Source: Candidatus Thioglobus sp.
GTDB taxonomy: Bacteria; Pseudomonadota; Gammaproteobacteria; PS1; Pseudothioglobaceae
NCBI GenBank assembly: GCA_028345055.1
Contig: JAOMCO010000001.1
Span: forward strand, 62,001 to 126,000
Length of the DNA stretch: 64,000 bases
Direction of reading: 5' to 3'
Shown here: positions 25,995 through 34,758 of the stretch, one piece after another
Layout of the letters: each line of letters begins with the position of its first letter
How positions within the stretch are numbered: position 1 is the stretch's first letter
Notes under the pieces: generated by a model
Databases searched by the model: none
Seen by the model: only the letters and a program-made list of their open reading frames with translations
What the model was told of the DNA's origin: nothing
Made by a program: the position numbers and the translations under genes

Positions 25995-26686
25995 GCCAAG
26001 CAAAAAATCTGCGCAAAATTCAAAGCTTTGTTAAACGATCAGGAAGACTCTCTAAAGGACAGTCTTTAGGACTTACTGAGCTTTGGAGGGACTATGGAAT
26101 TGATATTGACAAGAAAATGCTTGACCTTGAAGGTATCTTTTCTAATCAGAATGATATTACTCTAGAGATAGGCTTTGGAAATGGTGACAGTCTACTTGAA
26201 ATGGCTATTAAACAACCTAATGTGAATTTTTTAGGCATCGAGGTATATGAAGCTGGAGTGGGAAGACTTGTGAATGAAGCAAGCAAAAAAAATATTGGCA
26301 ATCTTAGAGTTATCAAAGAGGATGCAGTAGAAGTTATTGAGAACAATATTCCAGACAAAAGTATTTCTTACTGTCAATTATTTTTTCCTGATCCTTGGCA
26401 CAAAAAGAGACATCATAAGCGTAGAATTATACAAGTGGGTTTTTTAGATTTGCTATCTAGTAAGTTAAAAGTTAATGGAATAGTTCATATTGCAACTGAC
26501 TGGGAAGACTATGCAGAACATATTTTGGAAACACTCGAGTCTCATAAACACTTTAAAAACTGCTCTGGAGCCCATAGATATTCTGAAAGACCAAAAAATA
26601 GACCACTAACAAAATTTGAAAATAGAGGTCAAAAATTAGGTCATGGTGTTTGGGATATCATTTTTACAAAGATAAAGGGAGGTTAA
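25991..26686 (+). CDS. trmB: tRNA (guanine-N7-)-methyltransferase TrmB
   Basis: TrmB forms m7G46 in the tRNA variable loop using S-adenosylmethionine. The 231-residue protein has the SAM-binding LEIGFGNGDSL, FLGIEVYEAGV and the diagnostic FFPDPWHKKRHHKRRI, followed by ATDWEDYAEH. Length is normal. It overlaps xthA at its 5' end and is directly followed by fxsA with no gap, so the three genes are likely one operon. Confidence 0.96.
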   Translation: MSQAKNLRKIQSFVKRSGRLSKGQSLGLTELWRDYGIDIDKKMLDLEGIFSNQNDITLEIGFGNGDSLLEMAIKQPNVNFLGIEVYEAGVGRLVNEASKKNIGNLRVIKEDAVEVIENNIPDKSISYCQLFFPDPWHKKRHHKRRIIQVGFLDLLSSKLKVNGIVHIATDWEDYAEHILETLESHKHFKNCSGAHRYSERPKNRPLTKFENRGQKLGHGVWDIIFTKIKGG

Positions 26687-27139
26687 ATGTTATTTCCTAT
26701 ATTTGTTGTAGTTACACTTGCTGAAATCTATGTATTGGTTAGCGTTGGACAGGCTATTGGAGGACTCTCTACTGTTTTACTTGTGATCATTACTGCCTTT
26801 ATAGGGTCAAGCCTATTGAGGTCACAGGGCTGGTCTACAATGGCTAAAGCCCAACAAAGCATAGCTGAGGGTAGAGCGCCTGCAATGGAGATGTTAGAGG
26901 GTGTTGTAATAGTAGTTTCCGGAATTTTACTTCTAACGCCAGGCTTTCTGACAGATACCCTTGGTTTATTGGGTCTGATGCCTTGGAGTAGAACCTACTT
27001 CATCAACCACTTTCTTGAAAAAAATGCAGAGCGAGTCTTTAAATCAAGAAATTCAGTATTTATTCAAAAGTCAGAATCAACTGAAACAAAAAATAAAAAA
27101 GATGAAACCATCGAAGGCGAATTTTGGGAAGATAAATAA
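26687..27139 (+). CDS. fxsA: FxsA family membrane protein
   Basis: A 150-residue membrane protein with hydrophobic segments at about 3-22, 28-48 and 70-100 and a charged, Lys/Glu-rich cytoplasmic tail. The family motif GxLLLTPGFLTDTLG (about 81-95) is clear. In E. coli FxsA overproduction relieves F-plasmid exclusion of phage T7; its normal function is unknown. A GGGAGG ribosome binding site overlaps the trmB stop. It lies between trmB and folC. Confidence 0.92.
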   Translation: MLFPIFVVVTLAEIYVLVSVGQAIGGLSTVLLVIITAFIGSSLLRSQGWSTMAKAQQSIAEGRAPAMEMLEGVVIVVSGILLLTPGFLTDTLGLLGLMPWSRTYFINHFLEKNAERVFKSRNSVFIQKSESTETKNKKDETIEGEFWEDK

Positions 27140-27174
27140 ACCTAGTATGACCCACAGATAATTTAGTCCATAGC

Positions 27175-28371
27175 ATGCAAAATAAAAGAACTCTCGATTA
27201 TTGGCTAAATTGGCAAGAAACCTTAATGGAAGAGACCATTGTTTTGGGTCTAGATAGAGTTGAGATCGTCTATGAGCGTCTTTTCCCGAATGGTGTACCA
27301 TTTGGCGTAATCACTATCGCAGGAACTAATGGTAAAGGCTCCACTGTTTCTTTTTTAGATAGTATTTACAGACAATCTAAATACAAAATTGGTCGCTCAA
27401 CATCACCTCACCTTATTAAATACAATGAACGTTTTGCTATTAATGGAGTGGAGGCATCTGACGAGACAATTATCAAAGCGTTTGAGCTCATTGAGACTAA
27501 AAGAAAAAATATTACCTTAACCTATTTTGAATTTTCAACTCTTGCAGCTCTCATTATATTTGCAGAGGCAGATATTGACCTTGCACTTTTAGAGGTTGGT
27601 CTTGGAGGGAGGCTAGACTCTGTCAATGTAGTCGACAGTGATGTAAGCGTTATTACAAATATTGCTATTGATCATACTGATTATCTCGGAGATACAAGAG
27701 AGGCCATTGGTAGAGAAAAGGCGGGCATTATGAGAACTTCTAGGCCTTGCATTTGTGGTGATCAAGACCCACCAGACACTCTAATCTCTTATGCTAATGA
27801 AATAAATACCCCTATTACTTTCGTTTCCGAAGGCTACCCAGGAGAGATAGGACTTGAGGGTGCTCATCAGAGAATCAATGCAGCAGTTGCAATCAAGGCT
27901 GTTGAATGCTTAATGGATAGGTTTCCAGTTTTAGACCAAATGACTACTGATGGCATTAAAAAAGCAAGTATTAAGGGACGCTTTGAAAAGAAATATATTG
28001 CTGACAAAACAATCATTTTGGATGTAGCGCACAACCCTGCAGCAGTTGAATCACTGGTTGACACCCTGCGAGAATCACCCATGAATACAGTTGCTATTTT
28101 TTCAGCGCTCATTGATAAAAATATTATTGATATGGTGAGCCTTGCATCTGAATCTATCAAACATTGGTATTTAGTCCCCCTTTCATCTGAGAGGGCAATT
28201 GAATCCAAAGAACTCAGGAATAAATTTTCCAAACCAAGTGCAACTTCAATTTGTAATGACATGAATGCTGCTATCAAAGCAGCATTGAAGCATAAAGAAA
28301 TCGAGAGAGTAGTGATTTTTGGCTCTTTTTATACCATTGCCGATGCAACTCTTATTCTTGATGAAATCTAA
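27175..28371 (+). CDS. folC: Bifunctional dihydrofolate synthase / folylpolyglutamate synthase FolC
   Basis: FolC adds glutamate to dihydropteroate and then to folates. The 398-residue protein has the P-loop TIAGTNGKGSTVSFLD (about 46-61), the omega-loop SPHLIKYNERFAING, EVGLGGRLDSVN, and the C-terminal domain starting near the DVAHNPAA motif. It is slightly shorter than E. coli FolC (422). It supplies polyglutamylated folate, the cofactor used by the GcvT-type domain of the flavoprotein at 16101. The next gene, cvpA, is 75 nt downstream, the same folC-cvpA-purF order as in E. coli. Confidence 0.95.
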   Translation: MQNKRTLDYWLNWQETLMEETIVLGLDRVEIVYERLFPNGVPFGVITIAGTNGKGSTVSFLDSIYRQSKYKIGRSTSPHLIKYNERFAINGVEASDETIIKAFELIETKRKNITLTYFEFSTLAALIIFAEADIDLALLEVGLGGRLDSVNVVDSDVSVITNIAIDHTDYLGDTREAIGREKAGIMRTSRPCICGDQDPPDTLISYANEINTPITFVSEGYPGEIGLEGAHQRINAAVAIKAVECLMDRFPVLDQMTTDGIKKASIKGRFEKKYIADKTIILDVAHNPAAVESLVDTLRESPMNTVAIFSALIDKNIIDMVSLASESIKHWYLVPLSSERAIESKELRNKFSKPSATSICNDMNAAIKAALKHKEIERVVIFGSFYTIADATLILDEI

Positions 28372-28446
28372 TTACTATTAGGTTTGGTAGATTAAGACAA
28401 ACCCTAAGAAAGTGTTGTAAAATTGAACCTATCTTTCAGGGAGCTC

Positions 28447-29343
28447 ATGGGCAATTTTTTTAACAATGTTTGGAGTGCTATCAGTTTACTGGCTTGGTCA
28501 GATTGGCTTACCCTTATTATTCTCATTATATTTGTTGTTCGTGGCTTCATTCAGGGCCTTGCAAAGGAAGTCATCAGCTTTATTTTCGTTATCATTGCAA
28601 TAATCATAGCCTGGTTTTATTATGAAACTTTTGCTAAAACGTTTCTAAGTAGCTTGATTAACTCTGATAATCAATCGATCTATGCCCTATCTTTTGGTGG
28701 AATATTTCTGAGCATTTGGCTTATAAAAAAGGGCTTATACAGAATTGCTATTGCATCATCAATCAATCAAAACCCCAATGCACTTAATCGGCCTTTTGCA
28801 AACCTTGTCATCACTCTGCTGATTGCAGTAATTAGTTATAACTACATAGGAATGATTTCAAATCTTAGCTCATTAGAGTCATTAATTTCAAACGAATCAC
28901 TTAGAAATTTTGTCTCTTTCATAGTGCTTTTTGCAATTTTAATTATTGCTCTTATTTCGCTATCAAAGCTTCTTAACATAAAGGTTGATTCAGAAAATCC
29001 TTCTTTAATGGTTCCAGCTTATGAGCGTATATTAAGATTACTGAGTGCTTTAGATGTTCTGATTAATGCAAGAAATATTGTTGGACTGAAAAATAAGTTT
29101 TTTGGCGCAATATTAGGGCTATTTAAAGGAGGCACGTTTGTCTTAATTGCGGTTCTTATTCTTCAGAGCATGTCTTGGATTACGCAAAATCATGCATGGG
29201 TTGAGACCACTGGTGCTTTAAGAACATTTCAGGACTGGTCTGTTGACATAAAACCAGTCTTGTCAAAGCACCTACTATTTGTTGAGTTAGAGCCAGGTGA
29301 TGTTGTTGTAGAGTTTATAGAAAGCGAAATTTTAAAGGACTAA
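28447..29343 (+). CDS. cvpA: CvpA family membrane protein, extended form
   Basis: The ATG at 28447 is preferred because CAGGGAG lies 5 nt before it; an upstream TTG frame starts at 28423. The product has 298 residues, against 162 in E. coli CvpA. The first CvpA helix pair is visible (about 18-60, with VVRGFIQGLAKEVISF), and the final part with FFGAILGLFKGGTFVLIAVLIL (about 210-235) and a Trp-rich tail matches CvpA ends. The middle (about 65-205) holds further hydrophobic helices absent from the short form. CvpA is linked to colicin V secretion and envelope stress, but its activity is unknown. It is 3 nt before purF, the standard order. Confidence 0.85.
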   Translation: MGNFFNNVWSAISLLAWSDWLTLIILIIFVVRGFIQGLAKEVISFIFVIIAIIIAWFYYETFAKTFLSSLINSDNQSIYALSFGGIFLSIWLIKKGLYRIAIASSINQNPNALNRPFANLVITLLIAVISYNYIGMISNLSSLESLISNESLRNFVSFIVLFAILIIALISLSKLLNIKVDSENPSLMVPAYERILRLLSALDVLINARNIVGLKNKFFGAILGLFKGGTFVLIAVLILQSMSWITQNHAWVETTGALRTFQDWSVDIKPVLSKHLLFVELEPGDVVVEFIESEILKD

Positions 29344-29346
29344 AAA

Positions 29347-30864
29347 ATGTGCGGAATTATTGGAATCTTATCTACGACCAAAAAAGATGTTGGTCTATAC
29401 ATCTATGATGCACTAAACATTATTCAACATCGAGGGCAAGATGCTGCTGGAATAATGACCGCTAATAAAGATCGATTCTATATGCGGAAAGGGAATGGAC
29501 TTGTTCGAAATGTATTTAGAACGAAGCATATGGAAAAACTTATTGGTGATATGGGCATTGGTCATGTCAGATATCCTACTGCAGGAAGCTCATCAGAAGC
29601 TGAAGCTCAACCCTTTTATGTCAATTCTCCTTATGGAATTGCATTTGCACATAATGGAAACCTGACCAATGCAAATACTTTAGCTCAAGAAATCTTTGAG
29701 CAGGACCTTCGCCACATTAATACGAATTCAGATTCAGAAATCCTACTTAATATTTTAGCCAGTGAGATCGCTGAAGAACAAAAGCACAGAATTAATGAGA
29801 ATGATATCTTTAAAGCAGTAACCAAACTTCATAAGAGGGTTAAGGGAGCATATTCAGCCTTAGGAATGATTCCAGGGTATGGAATTTTTGGATTTAGGGA
29901 CCCTAATGGAATTCGTCCTCTAATACTTGGAGAGAGAACGACTCATGAAGGTACAAAATATATGCTGGCCTCAGAGAGTGTTGCCCTTACCGCTCTTGGA
30001 TATAAAATCACTCGAGATGTTGAACCAGGAGAAACTATTGCGATAGATCGCAATGGTAAAGTTCACTCACATCAGTGCTCAGAAAACTCTAGACTATCAC
30101 CCTGTATTTTTGAGTTTGTTTATTTTGCAAGGCCTGACTCTATTATTGATAATATTTCAGTTTACAAATCTCGCTTAAGAATGGGTGAAAAGCTAGCAAA
30201 TAAAATTAAGTCTGAGTGGCCAGATGAAAAAATAGACGTTGTGATGCCTGTCCCTGATACCTCAAGAACTGCTGCCCTGCAATTAGCAAATGAACTCGAT
30301 GTGAAGTATCGAGAGGGACTTATTAAAAATCGTTACATTGCAAGAACATTCATCATGCCTGGACAGAAACAAAGAAAAAAATCTGTTCGTCAAAAGTTGA
30401 GTACTATTGACCTTGAATTCAAAGACAAAAATGTTCTACTTGTGGACGACTCAATTGTGCGCGGCACGACCAGCAAAGAAATTGTCCAGATGGCAAGGTC
30501 CGCGGGAGCAAAGAAGGTCTACTTTGCCTCAGCAGCTCCGCCAGTTAGATTCCCTAACGTTTACGGCATTGATATGGCCAGTAAAAATGAATTCATTGCT
30601 CATAAAAAAAATACTGATCAGGTTTGTAAAGCTATAGGATCTGATAAATTAATTTATCAAAACCTTGATGACTTAATTTGGTCAGTAAAGCAAGGAAATC
30701 CTGAAATTAATGTCTTTGATTGCTCATGCTTTGATGGAAACTATCTTACCAATGATATTGATAAACCATACCTAGATAACCTAGAGGCAGAGAGATCTGA
30801 TGACGCAAAAGAGAGTAATATCTCCAATGAAAGCTCTGAATTGATCTACAATGATGCTGATTAG
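29347..30864 (+). CDS. purF: Amidophosphoribosyltransferase PurF
   Basis: PurF catalyses the first committed step of purine synthesis, from PRPP and glutamine. The 505-residue protein has the glutaminase Cys directly after the initiator Met (MCGIIGI), RYPTAGSSS, the phosphoribosyltransferase domain and PRPP loop VLLVDDSIVRGTT, and CDCS-like C-terminal CFDGNY. There is no propeptide, as in E. coli PurF. The last 30 residues are acidic and Ser/Asn-rich. It follows cvpA with 3 nt and precedes metZ with 11 nt. Confidence 0.97.
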   Translation: MCGIIGILSTTKKDVGLYIYDALNIIQHRGQDAAGIMTANKDRFYMRKGNGLVRNVFRTKHMEKLIGDMGIGHVRYPTAGSSSEAEAQPFYVNSPYGIAFAHNGNLTNANTLAQEIFEQDLRHINTNSDSEILLNILASEIAEEQKHRINENDIFKAVTKLHKRVKGAYSALGMIPGYGIFGFRDPNGIRPLILGERTTHEGTKYMLASESVALTALGYKITRDVEPGETIAIDRNGKVHSHQCSENSRLSPCIFEFVYFARPDSIIDNISVYKSRLRMGEKLANKIKSEWPDEKIDVVMPVPDTSRTAALQLANELDVKYREGLIKNRYIARTFIMPGQKQRKKSVRQKLSTIDLEFKDKNVLLVDDSIVRGTTSKEIVQMARSAGAKKVYFASAAPPVRFPNVYGIDMASKNEFIAHKKNTDQVCKAIGSDKLIYQNLDDLIWSVKQGNPEINVFDCSCFDGNYLTNDIDKPYLDNLEAERSDDAKESNISNESSELIYNDAD

Positions 30865-30875
30865 CGAGCAAAATC

Positions 30876-32030
30876 ATGAAAGATAGCAGCTTTAAAACCA
30901 AGTCAGTACGTGAAGGTCAACAACCTTCCAATGAACAAGAACACTCGGCTGCAATTTTTTTAACCTCAAGCTATCAGTTTGATAGTGCTGAGCAAGCTGC
31001 TGAACGCTTTGATAAAAATCAAGGTAATATCTACTCAAGGTTTACTAATCCAACTGTTAGCGCCTTTCAAAATAAATTAGCTGCGCTAGAGGGAGCAGAG
31101 AAATGTCAGGCAACCGCAAGTGGAATGTCTGCGATTTTTGCGACTATTATGACTATTCTAAAACCAGGTGATCATATGGTTGCTTCCCGATGCATGTTTG
31201 GAACAACTATTGTTCTTCTCAATAGTATTATTGAAAAATTAGAAATAAAAGTTACTTTTGTAAATTTACCTGACTTAGATGCATGGAAAAAGAGTATTAA
31301 TGACAATACTAAGCTATTTCTATTAGAGACGCCCTCTAATCCTCTGGGAGAAGTCGTTGAAATTCAGAAATTAGCTACTATTTCAAAAGAAAATAATATT
31401 ATTCTAGCGGTAGATAATTGCATTATGTCTCCTGCACTTCAAAAACCATTATCATTTGGGGCTGATCTTGTTCTTCACTCAGCTACGAAATATATAGATG
31501 GTCAAGGAAGATGTCTCGCTGGTGCAGTTGCTGGAAAAGAATCAATTATTGATGAAATTAGTTCGTTTACTCGAAGCACTGGACCAACCTTAAGTGCCTT
31601 CAATGCCTGGATTGTTCTTAAAGGACTTGAAACTCTTAGCCTCAGAATGAATGCGCATAGTGAAAGTGCCCTAGAGCTAGCTTTATGGCTTAAAACTCAA
31701 GCCTTTGTAGAAAAAGTACACTATGTTGGACTTGAAAATCATCCACATCATGAGATTGCTAAAAAACAACAAACAGGATTCGGTGGTATTGTCTCATTCG
31801 AAGTGAAAGGTGGAAAGAAGAAAGCGTTCAAACTGATAAATAATACAAAGATGATCTCAATAACTGCAAACTTGGGAGATGCTAAAACCACCATTACACA
31901 TCCATCGACAACTACTCATGTCAGACTTTCTGAGGAAGAAAAAAAGCAGACAAGCATTTCAGAAAACCTCATTCGTATTTCTGTTGGATTAGAAAATATT
32001 GAAGATATTATTGGTGATCTAAGACTTTAA
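30876..32030 (+). CDS. metZ: O-succinylhomoserine sulfhydrylase MetZ
   Basis: MetZ forms homocysteine directly from O-succinylhomoserine and sulfide, a PLP reaction. The 384-residue protein has the Cys/Met-metabolism fold: SAIFLTSSYQFDSAEQAAERF-type start near residue 22 (seen as AAIFLTSSYQF), ETPSNPLGEV, and the PLP-binding Lys in LHSATKYIDGQGR (about residue 205). The cvpA-purF-metZ order is typical of gammaproteobacteria such as Pseudomonas. Homocysteine made here would be the acceptor for the methyltransferase at 18555. Cystathionine synthase cannot be excluded but the context argues for MetZ. Confidence 0.92.
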   Translation: MKDSSFKTKSVREGQQPSNEQEHSAAIFLTSSYQFDSAEQAAERFDKNQGNIYSRFTNPTVSAFQNKLAALEGAEKCQATASGMSAIFATIMTILKPGDHMVASRCMFGTTIVLLNSIIEKLEIKVTFVNLPDLDAWKKSINDNTKLFLLETPSNPLGEVVEIQKLATISKENNIILAVDNCIMSPALQKPLSFGADLVLHSATKYIDGQGRCLAGAVAGKESIIDEISSFTRSTGPTLSAFNAWIVLKGLETLSLRMNAHSESALELALWLKTQAFVEKVHYVGLENHPHHEIAKKQQTGFGGIVSFEVKGGKKKAFKLINNTKMISITANLGDAKTTITHPSTTTHVRLSEEEKKQTSISENLIRISVGLENIEDIIGDLRL

Positions 32031-32054
32031 GTTGAATTTTAAGCCCAATTCAAC
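32031..32054. promoter_or_regulatory. Perfect inverted repeat in the metZ-fabA intergenic region
   Basis: GTTGAATT and AATTCAAC are separated by 8 nt, directly after the metZ stop. On plus, TTGAAT (32032) and TATGTT (32055) are spaced 17 nt like a sigma-70 promoter, so the repeat covers the -35 and spacer region and could be an operator for fabA-fabB. No T-run follows on plus, so a terminator is less likely. It is not the E. coli FabR site. Confidence 0.4.
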
Positions 32055-32093
32055 TATGTTAAAATTTATCTAAAACTAGATTTGACTTACCCT

Positions 32094-32606
32094 ATGAATC
32101 AAAACAGCTATTCTTATGAAGAACTAATCCTATGCGGTAAAGGGAAGTTATTTGGTCCTGGAAATGCACAGCTTCCTCAGCCACCAATGCTTATGCTTGA
32201 TCGCATAACAAATATTAGTGAAAGTGCTGGAGATTATGGAAAGGGTGGAATAACTGCTGAGCTTGATATTAACAATGACTTATGGTTTTTTGATTGTCAC
32301 TTTAATGAAGACCCTGTAATGCCTGGATGCCTCGGTGTTGATGCTATGTGGCAATTAGTTGGATTTTATTTGGGCTGGTTAGGTGGGCCCGGAAGAGGAC
32401 GTGCGCTTGGGTCTGGGCAGGTTAAATTTACAGGTCAAGTTTTGCCTACAAACAAAAAAGTTACCTACAACATTAGCCTTTCAAGAGTAATCGCTAGAAA
32501 GCTTTATATGGGTATTGCGGATGCAACAATGGAAGTAGACGGAAAAACTATATATGAAGCTACCAACTTAAAAGTTGGCTTGTTTACTGATACCTCAGCA
32601 TTCTGA
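32094..32606 (+). CDS. fabA: 3-hydroxyacyl-ACP dehydratase / trans-2-decenoyl-ACP isomerase FabA
   Basis: FabA dehydrates 3-hydroxydecanoyl-ACP and isomerises the product, starting anaerobic unsaturated fatty acid synthesis. The 170-residue protein (ATG at 32094; an upstream TTG would add four residues) aligns fully with the E. coli protein. The catalytic His is in [17 protein letters not shown] with Asp in the following GVDAMWQL. The C-terminus [12 protein letters not shown] is near identical to E. coli. The stop overlaps the fabB start (TGATG). Confidence 0.98.
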   Translation: MNQNSYSYEELILCGKGKLFGPGNAQLPQPPMLMLDRITNISESAGDYGKGGITAELDINNDLWFFDCHFNEDPVMPGCLGVDAMWQLVGFYLGWLGGPGRGRALGSGQVKFTGQVLPTNKKVTYNISLSRVIARKLYMGIADATMEVDGKTIYEATNLKVGLFTDTSAF

Positions 32607-33826
32607 TGAATAGAGTAGTTATAACTGGTATGGGAATTGTTAGCAGTTTAGGTACTAATAAACTTGAAGTGCTCGAGTCTCTTAAGTCGGCAAAGTCTGG
32701 TATTGAGTTTAGTGAGAAATATCAAGAAATGGGCTTAAGATCAAATGTCCATGGTTCTATTTCAGAAATTGATACGGGTGAGGTCATTGATCGAAAAACT
32801 TTAAGATTCATGGCAGATGCAGCAATATATAACGCTATTGCATTAGATGAGGCTATTAAAGAATCTGGTCTAAGTGATGAAATGATTTCTCACGATAGAA
32901 CAGGTTTAATTATGGGTTCTGGTGGAGCCTCAAATGTAAATGTTATTGAGGCTGCCGATATACTTAAAGAAAAAGGCATAAAACGTGTTGGACCCTATCG
33001 TGTTCCGAGAACGATGGGCTCCACTACTTCTGCTTGTCTCTCAACTCTGTTTAAAATAAAAGGTATTAATTATTCAATAAGCTCTGCCTGTTCAACTAGT
33101 GCTCACTGCATCGGTAACGCAATGGAGCAGATTCAACTTGGAAAACAGGATGTTGTCTTTGCTGGTGGAGGTGAAGAACTAGATTGGTCAACATCAATGC
33201 TATTTGACTCCATGGGAGCGCTTTCCTCAAAATTTAATAAAACACCTGAGAAAGCCTCACGCGCTTTTGATTCTGATAGGGATGGATTTGTAATTTCAGG
33301 AGGTGGAGGTGCTCTTGTCCTGGAATCTTTAGATCATGCAAAAGCTCGAGGAGCAACAATTATTGCCGAACTTGTTGGCTATGGAGCGACCTCAGATGGT
33401 TACGATATGGTTGCACCGTCTGGTGAAGGAGCCAAAAGATGCATGGAGATAGCTATTGCTGGTGTCAATGGGCAAATAGATTATATCAACGCTCATGGGA
33501 CATCAACCCCAGTTGGAGATATCAAAGAGCTTGGTGCAATTAAAGAGGTTTTTGGAGATAGCTCAATTCCACTTATTGGCTCAACTAAATCTTTGTCAGG
33601 ACATGCTCTTGGTGCTGCAGGAGTTAATGAGTCAATCTATTCACTATTAATGCTTAAAAATAACTTTGTGGCTGAATCTATCAATATTGACAATCTAGAT
33701 GATGAAGCTTCTGGAATGCCTATTGTGAGAGAAACTAAAGATATAGAATTAAACCGAGTACTTTCAAATAGTTTTGGTTTTGGTGGTACTAATGCCTGCC
33801 TAGTTTTTGAAAAATTTAATAAATAA
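32606..33826 (+). CDS. fabB: 3-oxoacyl-ACP synthase I FabB
   Basis: FabB elongates the unsaturated acyl chain made by FabA. The 406-residue thiolase-fold protein has the nucleophilic Cys in [13 protein letters not shown] (about 162) and the two His of [11 protein letters not shown] and [12 protein letters not shown]; the final [11 protein letters not shown] is canonical. fabA-fabB as a 1-nt overlapping pair is a hallmark of gamma- and some alphaproteobacteria. Product type I, rather than FabF, follows from pairing with FabA. Confidence 0.97.
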   Translation: MNRVVITGMGIVSSLGTNKLEVLESLKSAKSGIEFSEKYQEMGLRSNVHGSISEIDTGEVIDRKTLRFMADAAIYNAIALDEAIKESGLSDEMISHDRTGLIMGSGGASNVNVIEAADILKEKGIKRVGPYRVPRTMGSTTSACLSTLFKIKGINYSISSACSTSAHCIGNAMEQIQLGKQDVVFAGGGEELDWSTSMLFDSMGALSSKFNKTPEKASRAFDSDRDGFVISGGGGALVLESLDHAKARGATIIAELVGYGATSDGYDMVAPSGEGAKRCMEIAIAGVNGQIDYINAHGTSTPVGDIKELGAIKEVFGDSSIPLIGSTKSLSGHALGAAGVNESIYSLLMLKNNFVAESINIDNLDDEASGMPIVRETKDIELNRVLSNSFGFGGTNACLVFEKFNK

Positions 33827-33831
33827 ACCAA

Positions 33832-34758
33832 TTAAGGTCTAGCATCAATCTCTTTTTTCTCTTTTTCAGATGGCAACATATCTTCTTTGGAAATCCCGAG
33901 TGCAAGGATCATAGAACTAGCAACATAGATTGAGGAATATGTTCCAATAATAACTCCAATAATTAAAGCACCAGCAAAACTATTGATCACTTCTCCGCCT
34001 AGGTAAAACAGTGCAAAAAGTACAAGCAATGTTGTCAGTGATGTCATCAATGTCCTTGACAATGTCTGGTTAAGAGCTTCATTAACAATAGGTTCAGGCT
34101 CTATATGACGAGTTGCTAGAAAATTTTCACGAATCCTATCAAAAACAACGATTGTATCATTTAAAGAATAACCAATAACAGCAAGGATAGCTGCCAAAAC
34201 AGTCAAATCAAATTCAATCTGAAGAATCGAAAAAACACCTAGCGTAATAATGACATCATGAACTATAGCTGCAATTGACCCTAAGGCAAATCGATATTCA
34301 AACCTGAAGGCGACATAAATTAATATTCCTATTAGGGCATATAGCAACGCAAGACCACCATCATTAGTTAATTCTTCACCTACCTTAGGACCCACAAATT
34401 CTACTCTTCTTACATCAATTCCCTCACCAAGCATTCTAATAATTGAAGAGCTTAGCTTAGCACTAGATGTCGCTTGAGGCTCAAGCTGAATAAGCACTTC
34501 AGTATCTGAACCAAAATATTGTACATTAGCACCATCATATTCAGCAGCAGCAAGCTTTGACCTTATACTTTCAAGATCGGCAGTTTTTTCATAACCCAAT
34601 TCAATTAAAGTTCCACCTGTAAAGTCGATACCAAACTTTAAGCCTTGTAAGCCTAAAGAAGCTATAGAAACTATCAGTAAAACTGCAGAGAAAATAAGTG
34701 CAATCTTACGCTTACCAACAAAATCAATGACTGGAAGATTTAAAGATCTGAGACTCAT
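33832..34758 (-). CDS. secF: Protein translocase subunit SecF
   Basis: SecF with SecD uses the proton gradient to help pull proteins through SecYEG. The 308-residue RND-fold protein has six hydrophobic helices, a periplasmic domain after TM1, and signature segments GIDFTGGTLIELG, VGYSLNDT-like IGYSLNDTIVVFDRIREN and the late TM region. It overlaps the end of secD by 4 nt (ATGA). The stop is 5 nt from the converging fabB stop. Confidence 0.97.
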   Translation of the reverse strand: MSLRSLNLPVIDFVGKRKIALIFSAVLLIVSIASLGLQGLKFGIDFTGGTLIELGYEKTADLESIRSKLAAAEYDGANVQYFGSDTEVLIQLEPQATSSAKLSSSIIRMLGEGIDVRRVEFVGPKVGEELTNDGGLALLYALIGILIYVAFRFEYRFALGSIAAIVHDVIITLGVFSILQIEFDLTVLAAILAVIGYSLNDTIVVFDRIRENFLATRHIEPEPIVNEALNQTLSRTLMTSLTTLLVLFALFYLGGEVINSFAGALIIGVIIGTYSSIYVASSMILALGISKEDMLPSEKEKKEIDARP

